Below, piece by piece: positions 1-7,804 of a DNA stretch of 44,413 nucleotides. Position numbers and translations under genes: made by a program. The stretch spans positions 1-44,413 of the forward strand of contig DASSEX010000071.1 in the NCBI GenBank assembly GCA_035695045.1, given 5' to 3'. A model generated the notes under the pieces. It was given only the letters and a program-made list of their open reading frames with translations. It was not told the origin of the DNA and searched no databases. Positions within the stretch are counted from its first letter, which is position 1. Each line of letters opens with the position of its first letter. The stretch comes from DASSKP01 sp035695045 (GTDB taxonomy: Bacteria > Actinomycetota > Actinomycetes > JAFAQI01).

Positions 1-870
1 GTGCAGCTCGCCGCCGAGAAGGCGCTCGCCGATGAGACGAAGCCGGCCGCGCTCGTCGCCGTGCGCGCCTCGGACGGCGCGGTGCTGGCGGTGGCCAACA
101 CCCCGGATGCGACGTCGTACGACCGCGCGTTGGAGGGGCACTATCCGCCGGGGTCGACCTTCAAGGTTGTGACGACCTACGCGCTGCTCGGTCACGGAGT
201 GACGCCGACGACGCCCGTTCCCTGCCCGCCCACGATCGCGGTCGGTGGACGCACGTTCCGCAACTTCGAAGGTGAGGCCGCGGCATCCCCGACGTTCGCC
301 ACCGACTTCGCGATCTCATGCAACAGCGCGTTCATCGGCGCGTCGCGGCGGCTCGCGCCGAAGGACCTGCCGGATGCGGCGCAGAGCTTCGGTCTCGGAG
401 GCAGATGGACGTTGCCGTTGCCGTCGTACAGCGGATCGGTGCCGCCGGCGACCGACGCCGTGACACTCGCAGCCGACTCGATCGGCCAGGGCTCGGTGTC
501 GGTGTCGCCGCTGGCAATGGCGATGGTCGCGGCCGCCGTCGACGCCGGGGTGGTGCATGCGCCGACGTTGGTGACCGACCCCAAGCAAGGCGTGGCGCCG
601 GCCGATGGTCAGTCGCTCGACGCGGCGCGCGTCGCGAGGTTGCGCGCGCTGATGCTGAAGGTCGTGCAGTCGGGTACGGCCGCGAAGGCAGGCCTGCCCG
701 CCGGGACGCACGGCAAGACGGGAACCGCTGAGTTCGGCACCGGTCCGCACCCGAAGACACATGCGTGGTTCATCGGCTGGCGCGGCGGTGTCGCGTTCGC
801 CGTGCTGGTCGAAGGCGGCGGGGTCGGCGGCGCGGTGGCTGCGCCGATCGCCGCCCGCTTCCTGCGGTAG
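1..870 (+). CDS. Penicillin-binding protein, transpeptidase domain (5' end missing)
   Basis: This is the C-terminal half of a class B type penicillin-binding protein, a periplasmic DD-transpeptidase that cross-links peptidoglycan. All three active-site motifs are visible: S-x-x-K as STFK at residues 52-55 of the visible part (in the context PPGSTFK), S-x-N as SCN at 106-108, and K-T-G at 239-241. The reading frame is open at the window edge, so the GTG at base 1 is not the true start; the N-terminal membrane anchor and any MecA-N/NTF2-like domain lie upstream. It ends three bases before the convergent small gene at 874. The fold and motifs are certain; which PBP class it belongs to is not, although the sequence around STFK recalls actinobacterial PBPs with a MecA-N domain. 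Confidence 0.93.
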   Translation: MQLAAEKALADETKPAALVAVRASDGAVLAVANTPDATSYDRALEGHYPPGSTFKVVTTYALLGHGVTPTTPVPCPPTIAVGGRTFRNFEGEAAASPTFATDFAISCNSAFIGASRRLAPKDLPDAAQSFGLGGRWTLPLPSYSGSVPPATDAVTLAADSIGQGSVSVSPLAMAMVAAAVDAGVVHAPTLVTDPKQGVAPADGQSLDAARVARLRALMLKVVQSGTAAKAGLPAGTHGKTGTAEFGTGPHPKTHAWFIGWRGGVAFAVLVEGGGVGGAVAAPIAARFLR

Positions 871-873
871 CCG

Positions 874-1059
874 CTAGCCCGTCTCCTCGAGGGGCGCCAC
901 CATCCGGTGCAGCGGCAGCAGGATCGTGACGCGATGCCCGTCGCGTCGAGGCGTCTGCTGCGCCGCCCGCGCGAGCAGATCAGCGGTGGCGTCGTCGCCG
1001 CGCGCCACGGCCAGCAGGCATTCGCGCAGCGCCCGCCGGCGGCTGTCCACGTTCGACAT
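874..1059 (-). CDS. Small hypothetical protein (61 aa)
   Basis: A small arginine- and alanine-rich protein that I do not recognise. It has a charged helical first half (SRRRALRECLLAVARGDD) and ends VTILLPLHRMVAPLEETG. The chosen ATG at 1059 has a GGAG only two bases upstream, which is tight; a longer form starting at 1101 adds 14 residues but has no visible ribosome binding site. It converges on the PBP gene with a 3-bp gap and has codon use like its neighbours. No function can be assigned. Confidence 0.5.
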   Translation of the reverse strand: MSNVDSRRRALRECLLAVARGDDATADLLARAAQQTPRRDGHRVTILLPLHRMVAPLEETG

Positions 1060-1203
1060 TTCTCCGCTTCGATTCCGCGTATAAGTGTAGAAAGGTGACA
1101 TAGGGATCGCGCGGGCGCAACAAGACCCGAGTGGAGGCGTAACTCTCGGGCGATTCCGCCGTTACTCCCGGTAAGGTCGCAGGCCGATAGGGGAGCGGGA
1201 CAC

Positions 1204-1410
1204 GTGAGCAGTTTCGGCGCAGCTCGGTCCGGCACCGTCGACGATGTTGTCGTGTCGGTGGGCCGCGTCGACCTCGGCGAGAGCGCCGCGGTGAGGATCG
1301 AGCTCACCCAGCTGGCCGTGGACGACAAGAACTACGTCGACCTCGCCGCGCGCGACGCGATCTGGCTCGCTTACGCCATCCTGCGCGCGGCGGAGGACCT
1401 GGTCGACTAG
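1204..1410 (+). CDS. Small hypothetical protein (68 aa)
   Basis: An acidic 68-residue protein starting at GTG 1204, with a purine-rich stretch (GGGAGCGGG) just upstream. It shows an alternating hydrophobic N-terminal part (DDVVVSVGRVDLGESAAVRIELTQ is too long to be a single strand and may form a small beta sheet) and a C-terminal helix ending AAEDLVD. There is no signal peptide or membrane segment. It overlaps the 3' end of the convergent XRE gene by 4 bp. No family is recognised. Confidence 0.55.
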   Translation: MSSFGAARSGTVDDVVVSVGRVDLGESAAVRIELTQLAVDDKNYVDLAARDAIWLAYAILRAAEDLVD

Positions 1411-1823
1411 ATCTCGGGCGGCTCGCGGCGGCGCGAGACGAGCCGTGCCAGCAACGTCTCGACAGCCACCTTCGCATCCTCGTCGAGCTGCCGGAATCGT
1501 GACAGGAGCTCGGTTTCGCGCATGCGCGCCGGACCAGCGGAAGTGGCGACGGCGACGTCCAGCTCTGCAGGGCTGACGCCCATCGCCGCGGCGAGCTTCT
1601 CGACCGTGGTCGGGTGCGGACGCTTGCCGCGCGTGCCGCCGCGGAGAGCGGCGATGGTGGCAACGGCGAGGCCGCTTCTCTCAGACATCGCCTGGAGAGT
1701 GAGGTCGTTGTCCTTCATGTAGGCATCGAGCACGGAGGCCAAGGAGCGCGTGGTCGACGGCTTCGGCCGGGGGTGTGCCGCGACGCGCACGCCGGCTCCG
1801 GCCGGCGAACCAGTGCGACGCAA
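1407..1823 (-). CDS. XRE-family helix-turn-helix regulator (138 aa)
   Basis: A small DNA-binding regulator. Residues about 25-75 form an XRE/Cro-type domain: LTLQAMSERSGLAVATIAAL is the helix-turn-helix and TTVEKLAAAMGVSPAELD the following helices. The remainder is a charged helix (LSRFRQLDEDAKVAVETLLARL). The frame stays open far upstream into the antisense of the next gene, but the real start is most likely the TTG at 1823, because it is preceded by a strong AGGAGG with a 4-base spacer. It is divergent from the LPFTG surface protein (160 bp between starts), so it may control itself and that gene. The regulatory target is inference. Confidence 0.85.
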   Translation of the reverse strand: MRRTGSPAGAGVRVAAHPRPKPSTTRSLASVLDAYMKDNDLTLQAMSERSGLAVATIAALRGGTRGKRPHPTTVEKLAAAMGVSPAELDVAVATSAGPARMRETELLSRFRQLDEDAKVAVETLLARLVSRRREPPEI

Positions 1824-1982
1824 TGTGCCTCCTGTGACGATCTGCTCAAGCGTGGCAGATGCACGCCCTCCGAGGTAGTTCGCGGCGCCGCATTGTCCGG
1901 ATTGAGCGAATTCTACGTTTCTCCGGTTTTCCCACGGGCATAGCAGCCTCAACCAACGCAGACGTATCAGAAGGGACGAAGC

Positions 1983-3002
1983 ATGCGCAGGGCAACGCTC
2001 GCGCTCGCTCTCGGGACGGTCATTGCCGGACCCACCGCGGGTGCATTCGCTGCGACAGGCACGACAGAGCCGGCGCAAACGACCACTCCCGCGCCGCCGG
2101 CCGACTCGCACGCCACCGCGGTCACGCTCGACGACCTGCTCAAGGTCGGTGACACCAGCAGCCACGCCGGCAGTGACGGTGGGCACGCCGACGCCAGTGC
2201 CCTCAGCGTCGGTGGCAGCACGCTGATCGCAGGCAAGACGGGCGGGAGCCAGACCACCCCGGGCTCGAGCTCGGGCGCGCTCCTCGACACCGGCTCCACA
2301 CCGCTCGGCCAGCTGCAGCTCACCCCGTGGTCCGCATCGGCCTCGCAGGACGCCAACGGGTCCGCCTCGTCGGCCGACTCGGCGCTCGCCCACGCGACGC
2401 TCATCGACAGCCACACGCTCGACGTCTGGTTGATGCACTCGCACTCCGACTCCACCTGGACGGCCGGCCAGTCGTCCTCGTCGTCGTCCAGTGACGGCGC
2501 CAGCGTCAACGCCGGCGACGGCGCGCTGCAGCTCGTTGTCCTGCACAGCGAGTCGAAGAGCGGCAGCAAGGGCTCGTCCTACCTGGTGGGCATCAACGGC
2601 AACGAGATCGGCTCGAGCGACCAGGCGAACGGCGCGTGCGCTCTCGCCGTCCCTGACGTCCTCGCGCTGACCTGTCTCGACGCGTCCGGCGGCAACGGTT
2701 CTTCCGCGGCGGACACCGCGACCGCAACGCTCGGTGGCAGCAGCACGCCGCAAGGCTCCCTGACTGCCGTCGACGCCAGCGGTAGGACTGCCGCCGCGAA
2801 GGTCGAGGGCGAGAAGCTGCGCAACAACGCCAACGGCGGCAACACCAGTGGGCCGACCGTCGAGGCGTCGAGGGTGCCGAACGGTGGCGGGCTGCCGTTC
2901 ACCGGTTTCAATGCCGGGCTCATCTCTGCATACGGCGCCGCGCTGGCGGGGCTCGGCGGGGCCATCCTGCGGGTTGGCCGACGTCGCCGCCAGACGGTCT
3001 GA
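1983..3002 (+). CDS. LPFTG-anchored (sortase substrate) surface protein, 339 aa
   Basis: A secreted, wall-anchored protein. The N-terminus is a signal peptide (MRRATLALALGTVIAG, probable cleavage after AFA near residue 23). A Thr/Pro-rich stretch and a Ser/Gly/Asp-rich body follow, including a run of seven serines. The C-terminus is a textbook sorting signal: LPFTG at residues 304-308, a hydrophobic span, and a basic tail VGRRRR. Sortase would cleave between T and G and link the protein to peptidoglycan. An AAGGGA lies 5 bases before the ATG. No enzymatic domain is recognised in the body; an adhesin or envelope structural role is possible. A strong hairpin follows the stop codon. Confidence 0.88.
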   Translation: MRRATLALALGTVIAGPTAGAFAATGTTEPAQTTTPAPPADSHATAVTLDDLLKVGDTSSHAGSDGGHADASALSVGGSTLIAGKTGGSQTTPGSSSGALLDTGSTPLGQLQLTPWSASASQDANGSASSADSALAHATLIDSHTLDVWLMHSHSDSTWTAGQSSSSSSSDGASVNAGDGALQLVVLHSESKSGSKGSSYLVGINGNEIGSSDQANGACALAVPDVLALTCLDASGGNGSSAADTATATLGGSSTPQGSLTAVDASGRTAAAKVEGEKLRNNANGGNTSGPTVEASRVPNGGGLPFTGFNAGLISAYGAALAGLGGAILRVGRRRRQTV

Positions 3003-3026
3003 TCCAGTACTGATCCACTTTGTCCA

Positions 3027-3054
3027 CGCCCGACCGGTCTCCGCCGGTCGGGCG
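3027..3054 (+). terminator. Strong hairpin, likely terminator of the LPFTG gene
   Basis: A perfect 11-bp stem, CGCCCGACCGG at 3027-3037 pairing with CCGGTCGGGCG at 3044-3054, around a 6-base loop, 24 bp after the stop of the surface-protein gene. No T-tract follows, as is common for actinobacterial terminators. Confidence 0.75.
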
Positions 3055-3094
3055 TAGACATGTCCCGGCCACGGCCGAGTCCGGAGTTGGAGGC

Positions 3095-3307
3095 GTGACC
3101 AAGCAGCGCGCGCTGTTCAGCCACTTCGACAGTGCGACGGCTGCGGCTGCGACTGCCCTCGCCGCCTGTCGTGCTTTCGACCGCGACAGCCACGATGACA
3201 GTTCATCGGGGTGCAGTGAGGCGTCGCCTTGCCGTCTGTGCCATTACGACGCCGCCGCAGCCGTCGCTGCAGTTCTGCTGTTCCTCGAGGAGCGCCGACT
3301 GGATTGA
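3095..3307 (+). CDS. Possible small ORF (70 aa), doubtful
   Basis: The interval between the terminator hairpin and the acyltransferase start (about 320 bp) holds one plausible small frame: GTG at 3095, preceded by TTGGAG, 70 codons long. The predicted product is Ala-rich with four cysteines in its middle third (CSEASPCRLC). Third-codon-position GC is clearly lower than in neighbouring genes, especially in the second half, so it may be non-coding leader DNA. No homologue is recognised. It is listed because nothing else explains this gap. Confidence 0.25.
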   Translation: MTKQRALFSHFDSATAAAATALAACRAFDRDSHDDSSSGCSEASPCRLCHYDAAAAVAAVLLFLEERRLD

Positions 3308-3377
3308 CGCGGAGCTCACAGGGGCGCCCCGGCGGGTCACGAGTTTCGTTCGACGGGCTGTCGGGGACGCGCAGGTC

Positions 3378-4277
3378 ATGCGACCGACGCGCAACCCCCT
3401 TGTGCACCTCGCCCGCCGCGCGCCGGCGCCTGTCGATGGCCTCGTCCAGATCGCCGCGAGCGTGCTCGGCGACACAGCGGGCCTGGCGAGCGGAGCGGAC
3501 AGCTTCGAGGCCTGGGACCCGGAGCACATCGCGAGAACGCTCCCACTGCTCAACCCGGTGCTGTCGGCCTACTTCCGTTCGGAGGTTCGCGGCATCGACA
3601 ACGTGCCGGCAAGTGGTCCGGTCTTGCTGGTCGGCAACCACTCCGGCGGAACGATGATCGTCGACACGTTCCTGTTCACGTTTGCCTTCTACGACCACTT
3701 CGGTCCGGACCGCAGGTTCCACCAGCTGGCGCACGACATCGCCGCGCGCATCCCGGGCCTTCGGCGTTTCGGGACGGTCGTCGCCTCGCACGAGAACGCT
3801 CGGCGTGCGTTCGCGATGGGGGCGCCGGTCCTCGTCTATCCAGGTGGCGACATCGAGACGTTCCGCCCGTCGTGGCACTCAGACCGTGTCGAGTTCGCCG
3901 GCCGCAAAGGCTTCGTGCGGCTGGCTCTCGACGAGGGGGTGCCGATCGTCCCGGTCGTCTCGATCGGCGGGCAGGAGACGGCGTTGTTCCTCACCCGGGC
4001 GCAGACGGTCGCGCGGGCTCTGCGCCTCGATCGCCTTGCCCGCCTGAAGGTGCTGCCGATCTCGGTCGGCCCGCCTTTCGGCATCAACGTGCTCGACCTT
4101 CCGGGGCGGTTGCCCCTCCCTGCGAAGATCACCATCGAGGTGCTGCCGCCGATCGATCCCCGGAAAGTCGGCGGGGATCGACCTGATCCGGATGCGGTGT
4201 ACGAGCAGGTGACGTCCGTCATGCAGGACGCCCTTGACCGGCTTGCCGAGGAGCGAACGCTGCCGGTGCTCGGATGA
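3378..4277 (+). CDS. Lysophospholipid/DAG-type acyltransferase family protein (299 aa)
   Basis: A member of the PlsC-like glycerol(phosphate) acyltransferase superfamily, expected to transfer a fatty acyl group to a lipid or alcohol acceptor at the membrane. The catalytic block is NHSGGTMIVD (residues 87-96), a variant of the family's H-x4-D motif, followed by VYPGGD (153-158), which recalls the diacylglycerol-acyltransferase branch rather than classic PlsC. The frame extends upstream to 3132 without a stop, but the extension has poor codon use; ATG 3378 gives a protein of normal family length. It is convergent with the small secreted protein (13 bp between stops). Substrate unknown. Confidence 0.82.
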   Translation: MRPTRNPLVHLARRAPAPVDGLVQIAASVLGDTAGLASGADSFEAWDPEHIARTLPLLNPVLSAYFRSEVRGIDNVPASGPVLLVGNHSGGTMIVDTFLFTFAFYDHFGPDRRFHQLAHDIAARIPGLRRFGTVVASHENARRAFAMGAPVLVYPGGDIETFRPSWHSDRVEFAGRKGFVRLALDEGVPIVPVVSIGGQETALFLTRAQTVARALRLDRLARLKVLPISVGPPFGINVLDLPGRLPLPAKITIEVLPPIDPRKVGGDRPDPDAVYEQVTSVMQDALDRLAEERTLPVLG

Positions 4278-4290
4278 GACGTCCGGTGAG

Positions 4291-4602
4291 CTACCCCGTG
4301 GGGGGCGAGACCTGGAAGCACGCCACGTCGTACTGACTGACCGACTTCGGGTTGTTGGCGTTGTGGGCACCGTTGCCGGCGTAGACCGCTCCGGATACCC
4401 CGTTCGGGTTGAACGCCGATCCCGGTGCCGACGCGGACGAGCCCGGAGTGCCCGGACCGGTGGTGACGCCGCAGGTCTGCGACGGCTGCCCAGGAGTGCC
4501 GGTGCTCGCAGCGGAAGCCGAGCCGACGCCGAGCGCAAGCGCTGCTGCGGCTCCGCCGGCGATGAGTGACGTCTGACGGCAACGTCGTACGAACGTGGTC
4601 AT
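4291..4602 (-). CDS. Small secreted protein (103 aa)
   Basis: A short exported protein starting at ATG 4602 behind a perfect AGGAGG (7-base spacer). It has a signal peptide: basic MTTFVRRCRQ, hydrophobic LIAGGAAAALALGVG, and a likely cleavage after ASA near residue 31. The mature part is Gly/Ser/Pro-rich, with two cysteines (in QTCGV and VACFQ) that could form a disulphide, and a conserved-looking C-terminal block NPKSVSQYDVACFQ. I do not recognise a function. It is divergent from the DUF4177 gene. Confidence 0.72.
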   Translation of the reverse strand: MTTFVRRCRQTSLIAGGAAAALALGVGSASAASTGTPGQPSQTCGVTTGPGTPGSSASAPGSAFNPNGVSGAVYAGNGAHNANNPKSVSQYDVACFQVSPPTG

Positions 4603-4746
4603 GCGCGCCTCCTGTGGGCCGGGACACCAACTTCCACGGCCGGTGGACCGTGGCGGTTCAGCGAGGGCAGTTCTCGCGGACGTTCGCCTCTGGTCAGGTC
4701 GCCGTAGGCCCGCGCACTGTGGGGTGAGTCCAGGAGGTGATGCGTC

Positions 4747-4974
4747 GTGACGACTGCGCAGAAGACCCAGAGGTACGAGTACAAGTTCGTCCGGCTCGGT
4801 GAGACTCGAGGTTCCGCGTTCTTCGGAGTGCAGGACAGGGCGAGGAAGACCTACGAAGCGACAGTCGAGGAGCACGCCCGCGACGGCTGGCGGCTCGTGC
4901 AGATCTTCGCGCCGGGGGTGGCGGCCTTCGGCGCCGCGAAGTACTACGAGCTGATCTTCGAACGCGAGGTCTGA
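4747..4974 (+). CDS. DUF4177 family small protein (75 aa)
   Basis: A small cytosolic protein of the DUF4177 type: it opens with the typical pattern YEYKFVRLG, has a central DGWRLVQIF and closes YELIFEREV. The GTG at 4747 is preceded by AGGAGGTGA about 8-9 bases upstream. Family members have no established function. It stands alone, divergent from the secreted protein at 4291 and convergent with the thioesterase gene, from which it is separated by a hairpin. Confidence 0.8.
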   Translation: MTTAQKTQRYEYKFVRLGETRGSAFFGVQDRARKTYEATVEEHARDGWRLVQIFAPGVAAFGAAKYYELIFEREV

Positions 4975-4995
4975 CCGGTAGCCACTGGACAGGCG

Positions 4996-5033
4996 AGCGC
5001 CCCGTCGGTGCAGGGGGGTCACCGCGGGGCGCT
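4996..5033. terminator. Hairpin between convergent genes, possible bidirectional terminator
   Basis: AGCGCCCCG at 4996-5004 pairs perfectly with CGGGGCGCT at 5025-5033, and an outer pair GGACAG (4987-4992) / CTGTCC (5041-5046) extends the structure. It sits in the 120-bp gap between the convergent DUF4177 and thioesterase genes, where a shared terminator would be expected. Confidence 0.6.
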
Positions 5034-5094
5034 GACACCACTGTCCGACGGCGACCTGAAGCGTTGATGAAGCCGGCTGGTGCAGGTCCTCATG

Positions 5095-5736
5095 TCAGCC
5101 GGAGGCGCGGCGGTCTTCGTACTGCTGCGCGACCTCGGCCAGCCGCTCTTCCGACGGCATCAGGAACAGGCCGCTCGCCTCAGCCGTGACGACGCCGTCG
5201 GCAACGATCTCGCCGCTGGCGCGCACCCGGCGGCCGTCGACACTGTCCGTCCTCGCCCGCACCGTCAGCGGGACGTCGTACGGCGTCGGTCGGCGGTAAC
5301 GCACCGTCAGCTCTGCGGTGAAGCCGCCGACGCCGGCGGCTGCGTTGGCATGCCCGAGAAGCTGGTCGAGCAGCGTCGCCACCCAGCCGCCGTGGACGAC
5401 TGCCGGCGGCCCTTCGTGGATCGGCCGCATCGTCGCCTCGCCGACGACGGAGCCGTCCTCCAGAGTCCGGACGGTCATAGGTGGTGCGATCGGGTTGGCT
5501 GCGCCGATCACGGGGCTGTAGGGGCGGTGGCCACGACGCATGCTCTCCGGGTCCGGCCACGGCATGGTGTCGCGCGACTGCTCGGACAGGTGCTTGGTCA
5601 GATCGTCGATCTGGGCGGCGACGTCGCGGCGGGTGTCATCGTCGACCGTGGTGAGCACCGCGGACTGCATCAGCCGCCGGACGGACTCGGCGAGCTCGAC
5701 AGCGGCCGCATCGCCGGCGGCGGCGTCACCCGGCAT
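5095..5736 (-). CDS. PaaI-like hotdog-fold acyl-CoA thioesterase (213 aa)
   Basis: Predicted to hydrolyse an acyl-CoA thioester in the cytosol. The hotdog core occupies the second half: the signature VHGGWVATLLDQLLGHA is the 4HBT/PaaI central helix with its HGG motif, followed by LTVRYRRPTPYDVPLTVRAR, the usual beta strands. The first 90 residues are an extra helical N-terminal region seen in actinobacterial members. It is the last gene of the fadA5-echA19 operon, five bases after the crotonase stop, so it may release CoA from stalled steroid intermediates. That role is inferred from position only. Confidence 0.83.
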   Translation of the reverse strand: MPGDAAAGDAAAVELAESVRRLMQSAVLTTVDDDTRRDVAAQIDDLTKHLSEQSRDTMPWPDPESMRRGHRPYSPVIGAANPIAPPMTVRTLEDGSVVGEATMRPIHEGPPAVVHGGWVATLLDQLLGHANAAAGVGGFTAELTVRYRRPTPYDVPLTVRARTDSVDGRRVRASGEIVADGVVTAEASGLFLMPSEERLAEVAQQYEDRRASG

Positions 5737-5741
5737 CAGGG

Positions 5742-6530
5742 TCAGCGGCCTTCGTACCGCGGCTCGCGCTTCTCCTTGAATGCGCGGGTGCCTTCTTTGG
5801 CGTCGGCCGTCCCGAAGATCGGCAGCCCGATCTCGAGCTCGATCTTCAGCGCCTCTTCCTCGGGCAGACCTTCGGTCTCCTGCACGGAGCGCTTGATCGC
5901 CTTCACGGCGAGCGGACCGTTACGCGAGATCCGGTCGCCGATCTGGAGGGCCGTCTCGAGCGCCTTGCCGTCATCGACGACACGACCGATCAGGCCGATC
6001 CGCTCCGCCTCGGCGGCGCCGATCGTGTCGCCGGTGAGCAGCAGCTCCATCGCCTTCGTATAGCCGATCTGCCGACGCAGTCGCACCGTCGAGCCGCCCA
6101 GCGGGAACAGCGCGCGGGTCACCTCGACGACACCGAAGACCGCGCTCTCGCCGGCCACGCGGATGTCCGTCGCCTGCAGGATCTCGGTGCCGCCGGCGAC
6201 GGCGTACCCCTCGACTGCAGCGATCAGGGGCTTGGTCAGCCGGTGGTGTCGCAGCAGCGCCTTCCAGGCAAGGCCCGCATCGGAGCGCATGCGCTGCGCG
6301 GCGTCCGAGGTGTTCTGCGCGTCGTTCATCGCCTTGAGGTCGGCACCCGCGCAGAAGACACCGCCGGCGCCCGTCAGAACGGCGCAGCGGATCTCCTCGT
6401 CACTGTCGATGCGGTCCCATGCGTCCGCAAGGCCGACGAGCATCTCGGGGGAGAGCGCGTTCTTCGCCTCCGGCCGGTTCATCGTCAGGACGAGAACGTG
6501 GCCCTGCTGCTCGACCTCGAGATGTGACAA
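5742..6530 (-). CDS. echA19: Enoyl-CoA hydratase, EchA19-like (262 aa)
   Basis: A crotonase-family enzyme. EchA19 of mycobacteria hydrates side-chain enoyl-CoA intermediates of cholesterol catabolism. The oxyanion-hole block GAGGVFCAGADLKAM is present, as is the second conserved helix KPLIAAVEGYAVAGGTEILQ. From memory of the M. tuberculosis protein, long segments agree closely (TDIRVAGES, LTKPLIAAVEG, LLLTG, NGPLAVKAI), and 262 aa fits. The start is a TTG at 6530, preceded by AAGGA, one base after the fadA5 stop. Operon partner of fadA5 and the thioesterase. The crotonase family is certain; EchA19 orthology is likely but needs a tree. Confidence 0.87.
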   Translation of the reverse strand: MSHLEVEQQGHVLVLTMNRPEAKNALSPEMLVGLADAWDRIDSDEEIRCAVLTGAGGVFCAGADLKAMNDAQNTSDAAQRMRSDAGLAWKALLRHHRLTKPLIAAVEGYAVAGGTEILQATDIRVAGESAVFGVVEVTRALFPLGGSTVRLRRQIGYTKAMELLLTGDTIGAAEAERIGLIGRVVDDGKALETALQIGDRISRNGPLAVKAIKRSVQETEGLPEEEALKIELEIGLPIFGTADAKEGTRAFKEKREPRYEGR

Positions 6531-6531
6531 C

Positions 6532-7695
6532 TCAGATCCTTTCGATGATGGTGCCGGTGGCGAGTGCCCCGCCTGCGCACATCGAGATCAGCGCCGTCGT
6601 GCCGCCGGTCCGCTCCAGCTCGTGCAAGGCCGTGGTGATCAGCCGGCTGCCGGTCGAACCGACAGGGTGGCCGAGAGCGATCGCGCCGCCGTTGACGTTG
6701 ACCCGGTCGAAGTCGACCTTGTGCTGGCGGCCCCAGTTGACGACGACCGAGGCGAACGCCTCGTTGACCTCGAACAGGTCGATGTCGCCGATTGCCATCC
6801 GTGCCTTGTCGAGGACGCGCGTTGTCGCGGCGACCGGCCCGTTGAGGTGGTAGTAGGGCTCGTCGCCGACGAGTGCCTGCGCCACGATCCGTGCCCGCGG
6901 CTTCACACCGAGCGCGTCCGCCTTCTCCCGCGACATCAGCAGCACCGCCGCCGCGCCGTCGGAGATCTGCGACGACGTGCCGGCAGTGTGGAAGCCACCT
7001 TCGAGCACCGGCTTCAACGCCGCGAGCTTCTCCAGCGAGGTCTCGCGTAGGCCTTGGTCGCGGTCGACTCGCTTGGACTCTCCCGTCGGCTGACCGTCCT
7101 CGCCGAGAACCGGCGCGTCGATCGGCGCGATCTGCGAGTCGAACCGGCCTTCGGCCCACGCCCGCGCGGCCTTCTGCTGCGACAGCAACCCGAACTCGTC
7201 GAGTTCCTCGCGACTGATGTCGAAGTCCTTGGCGATGCGGTCGGCACCGGTGAACTGGTCGGGCAGGTCGAGGTCCCAGCCTTCCGGCCGGGGGACACCC
7301 GGACCGCCGAAGACGGCCGCGCCCAGGCCGACCCGGGACATCATCTCGACGCCGCAGGCGACGCCGACGTCGATCGCGTCGGCCGCGATCAGGCCGGAGA
7401 TGAAGTGGTTGGCCTGCTGGGCCGAGCCGCACTGGCAGTCGACCGTCGTGACGCCCGCGGTCTGCGGCAGCCCGGCGTACAGCCAGGCGTAGCGGGCGAT
7501 GTTGCTGGCCTGCTCACCGCCCTGGGTGACGCAGCCGCCCACCACCTGCTCGACCTCGGTCGGGTCGATGCCCGCCCGCTCGACCACCGCCCGCTGGACG
7601 TGTCCGAGGGCCACCGCGGGGTGCACTCCCGCGAGCCAGCCGTTGCGCTTCCCGATGGGCGTGCGGACGGCCTCGACGATCACTGTCTCGCGCAT
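6532..7695 (-). CDS. fadA5: Steroid 3-ketoacyl-CoA thiolase FadA5
   Basis: Thiolytic cleavage of 3-ketoacyl-CoA steroid side-chain intermediates, releasing acetyl- or propionyl-CoA. Catalytic residues are visible: nucleophile Cys89 in VDCQCGSAQQA, His343 in ALGHPVG and Cys373 in MCAGGA. The VDCQCGS block and segments such as GLRETSLEKL, VLEGGFHTAGTSSQISDGAAAVL and ARIVAQALVG are distinctive of FadA5 (Rv3546 in M. tuberculosis), as I recall that sequence. Its head-to-head arrangement with a CYP125-like gene is the mycobacterial arrangement too. A KstR-like palindrome lies 9 bp upstream of the ATG at 7695, and no ribosome binding site is visible in that short leader. Confidence 0.93.
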   Translation of the reverse strand: MRETVIVEAVRTPIGKRNGWLAGVHPAVALGHVQRAVVERAGIDPTEVEQVVGGCVTQGGEQASNIARYAWLYAGLPQTAGVTTVDCQCGSAQQANHFISGLIAADAIDVGVACGVEMMSRVGLGAAVFGGPGVPRPEGWDLDLPDQFTGADRIAKDFDISREELDEFGLLSQQKAARAWAEGRFDSQIAPIDAPVLGEDGQPTGESKRVDRDQGLRETSLEKLAALKPVLEGGFHTAGTSSQISDGAAAVLLMSREKADALGVKPRARIVAQALVGDEPYYHLNGPVAATTRVLDKARMAIGDIDLFEVNEAFASVVVNWGRQHKVDFDRVNVNGGAIALGHPVGSTGSRLITTALHELERTGGTTALISMCAGGALATGTIIERI

Positions 7696-7704
7696 GGGAC
7701 GAAG

Positions 7705-7718
7705 TAGAACACATTCTA
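7705..7718. promoter_or_regulatory. KstR-like operator, fadA5-proximal
   Basis: TAGAACACATTCTA, a palindrome matching the KstR consensus TnnAACnnGTTnnA except for one position (ATT for GTT). It ends 9 bp upstream of the fadA5 start. Read on the minus strand it contains TAGAAT, a good -10 hexamer at 7718-7713, so bound repressor would cover the fadA5 promoter. Confidence 0.78.
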
Positions 7719-7765
7719 ATTTTGGCCGCTACAACTGTTGACGCCCCGTCAGATCGGCGCCAGAT

Positions 7766-7779
7766 TAGAACACGTTCTC
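7766..7779. promoter_or_regulatory. KstR-like operator, cyp125-proximal
   Basis: TAGAACACGTTCTC matches TnnAACnnGTTnnA at every specified position except the last (C for A). It lies 25 bp upstream of the GTG start of the P450 gene and 47 bp from the first operator. Together the two sites explain joint control of the divergent operons, and a kstR gene sits at the far end of the rightward one. Confidence 0.8.
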
Positions 7780-7804
7780 ATCCCGCTGCGAGGGGCTTTC
7801 GGCT

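Noticed and set aside
1824..2753. Upstream extension of the XRE regulator frame to 448 aa
   Set aside because: It runs antisense through the LPFTG protein gene; the TTG at 1823 has a perfect Shine-Dalgarno.
5080..6063. A 327-codon plus-strand frame over the thioesterase and crotonase
   Set aside because: Antisense to two well-supported genes; no recognisable domain.
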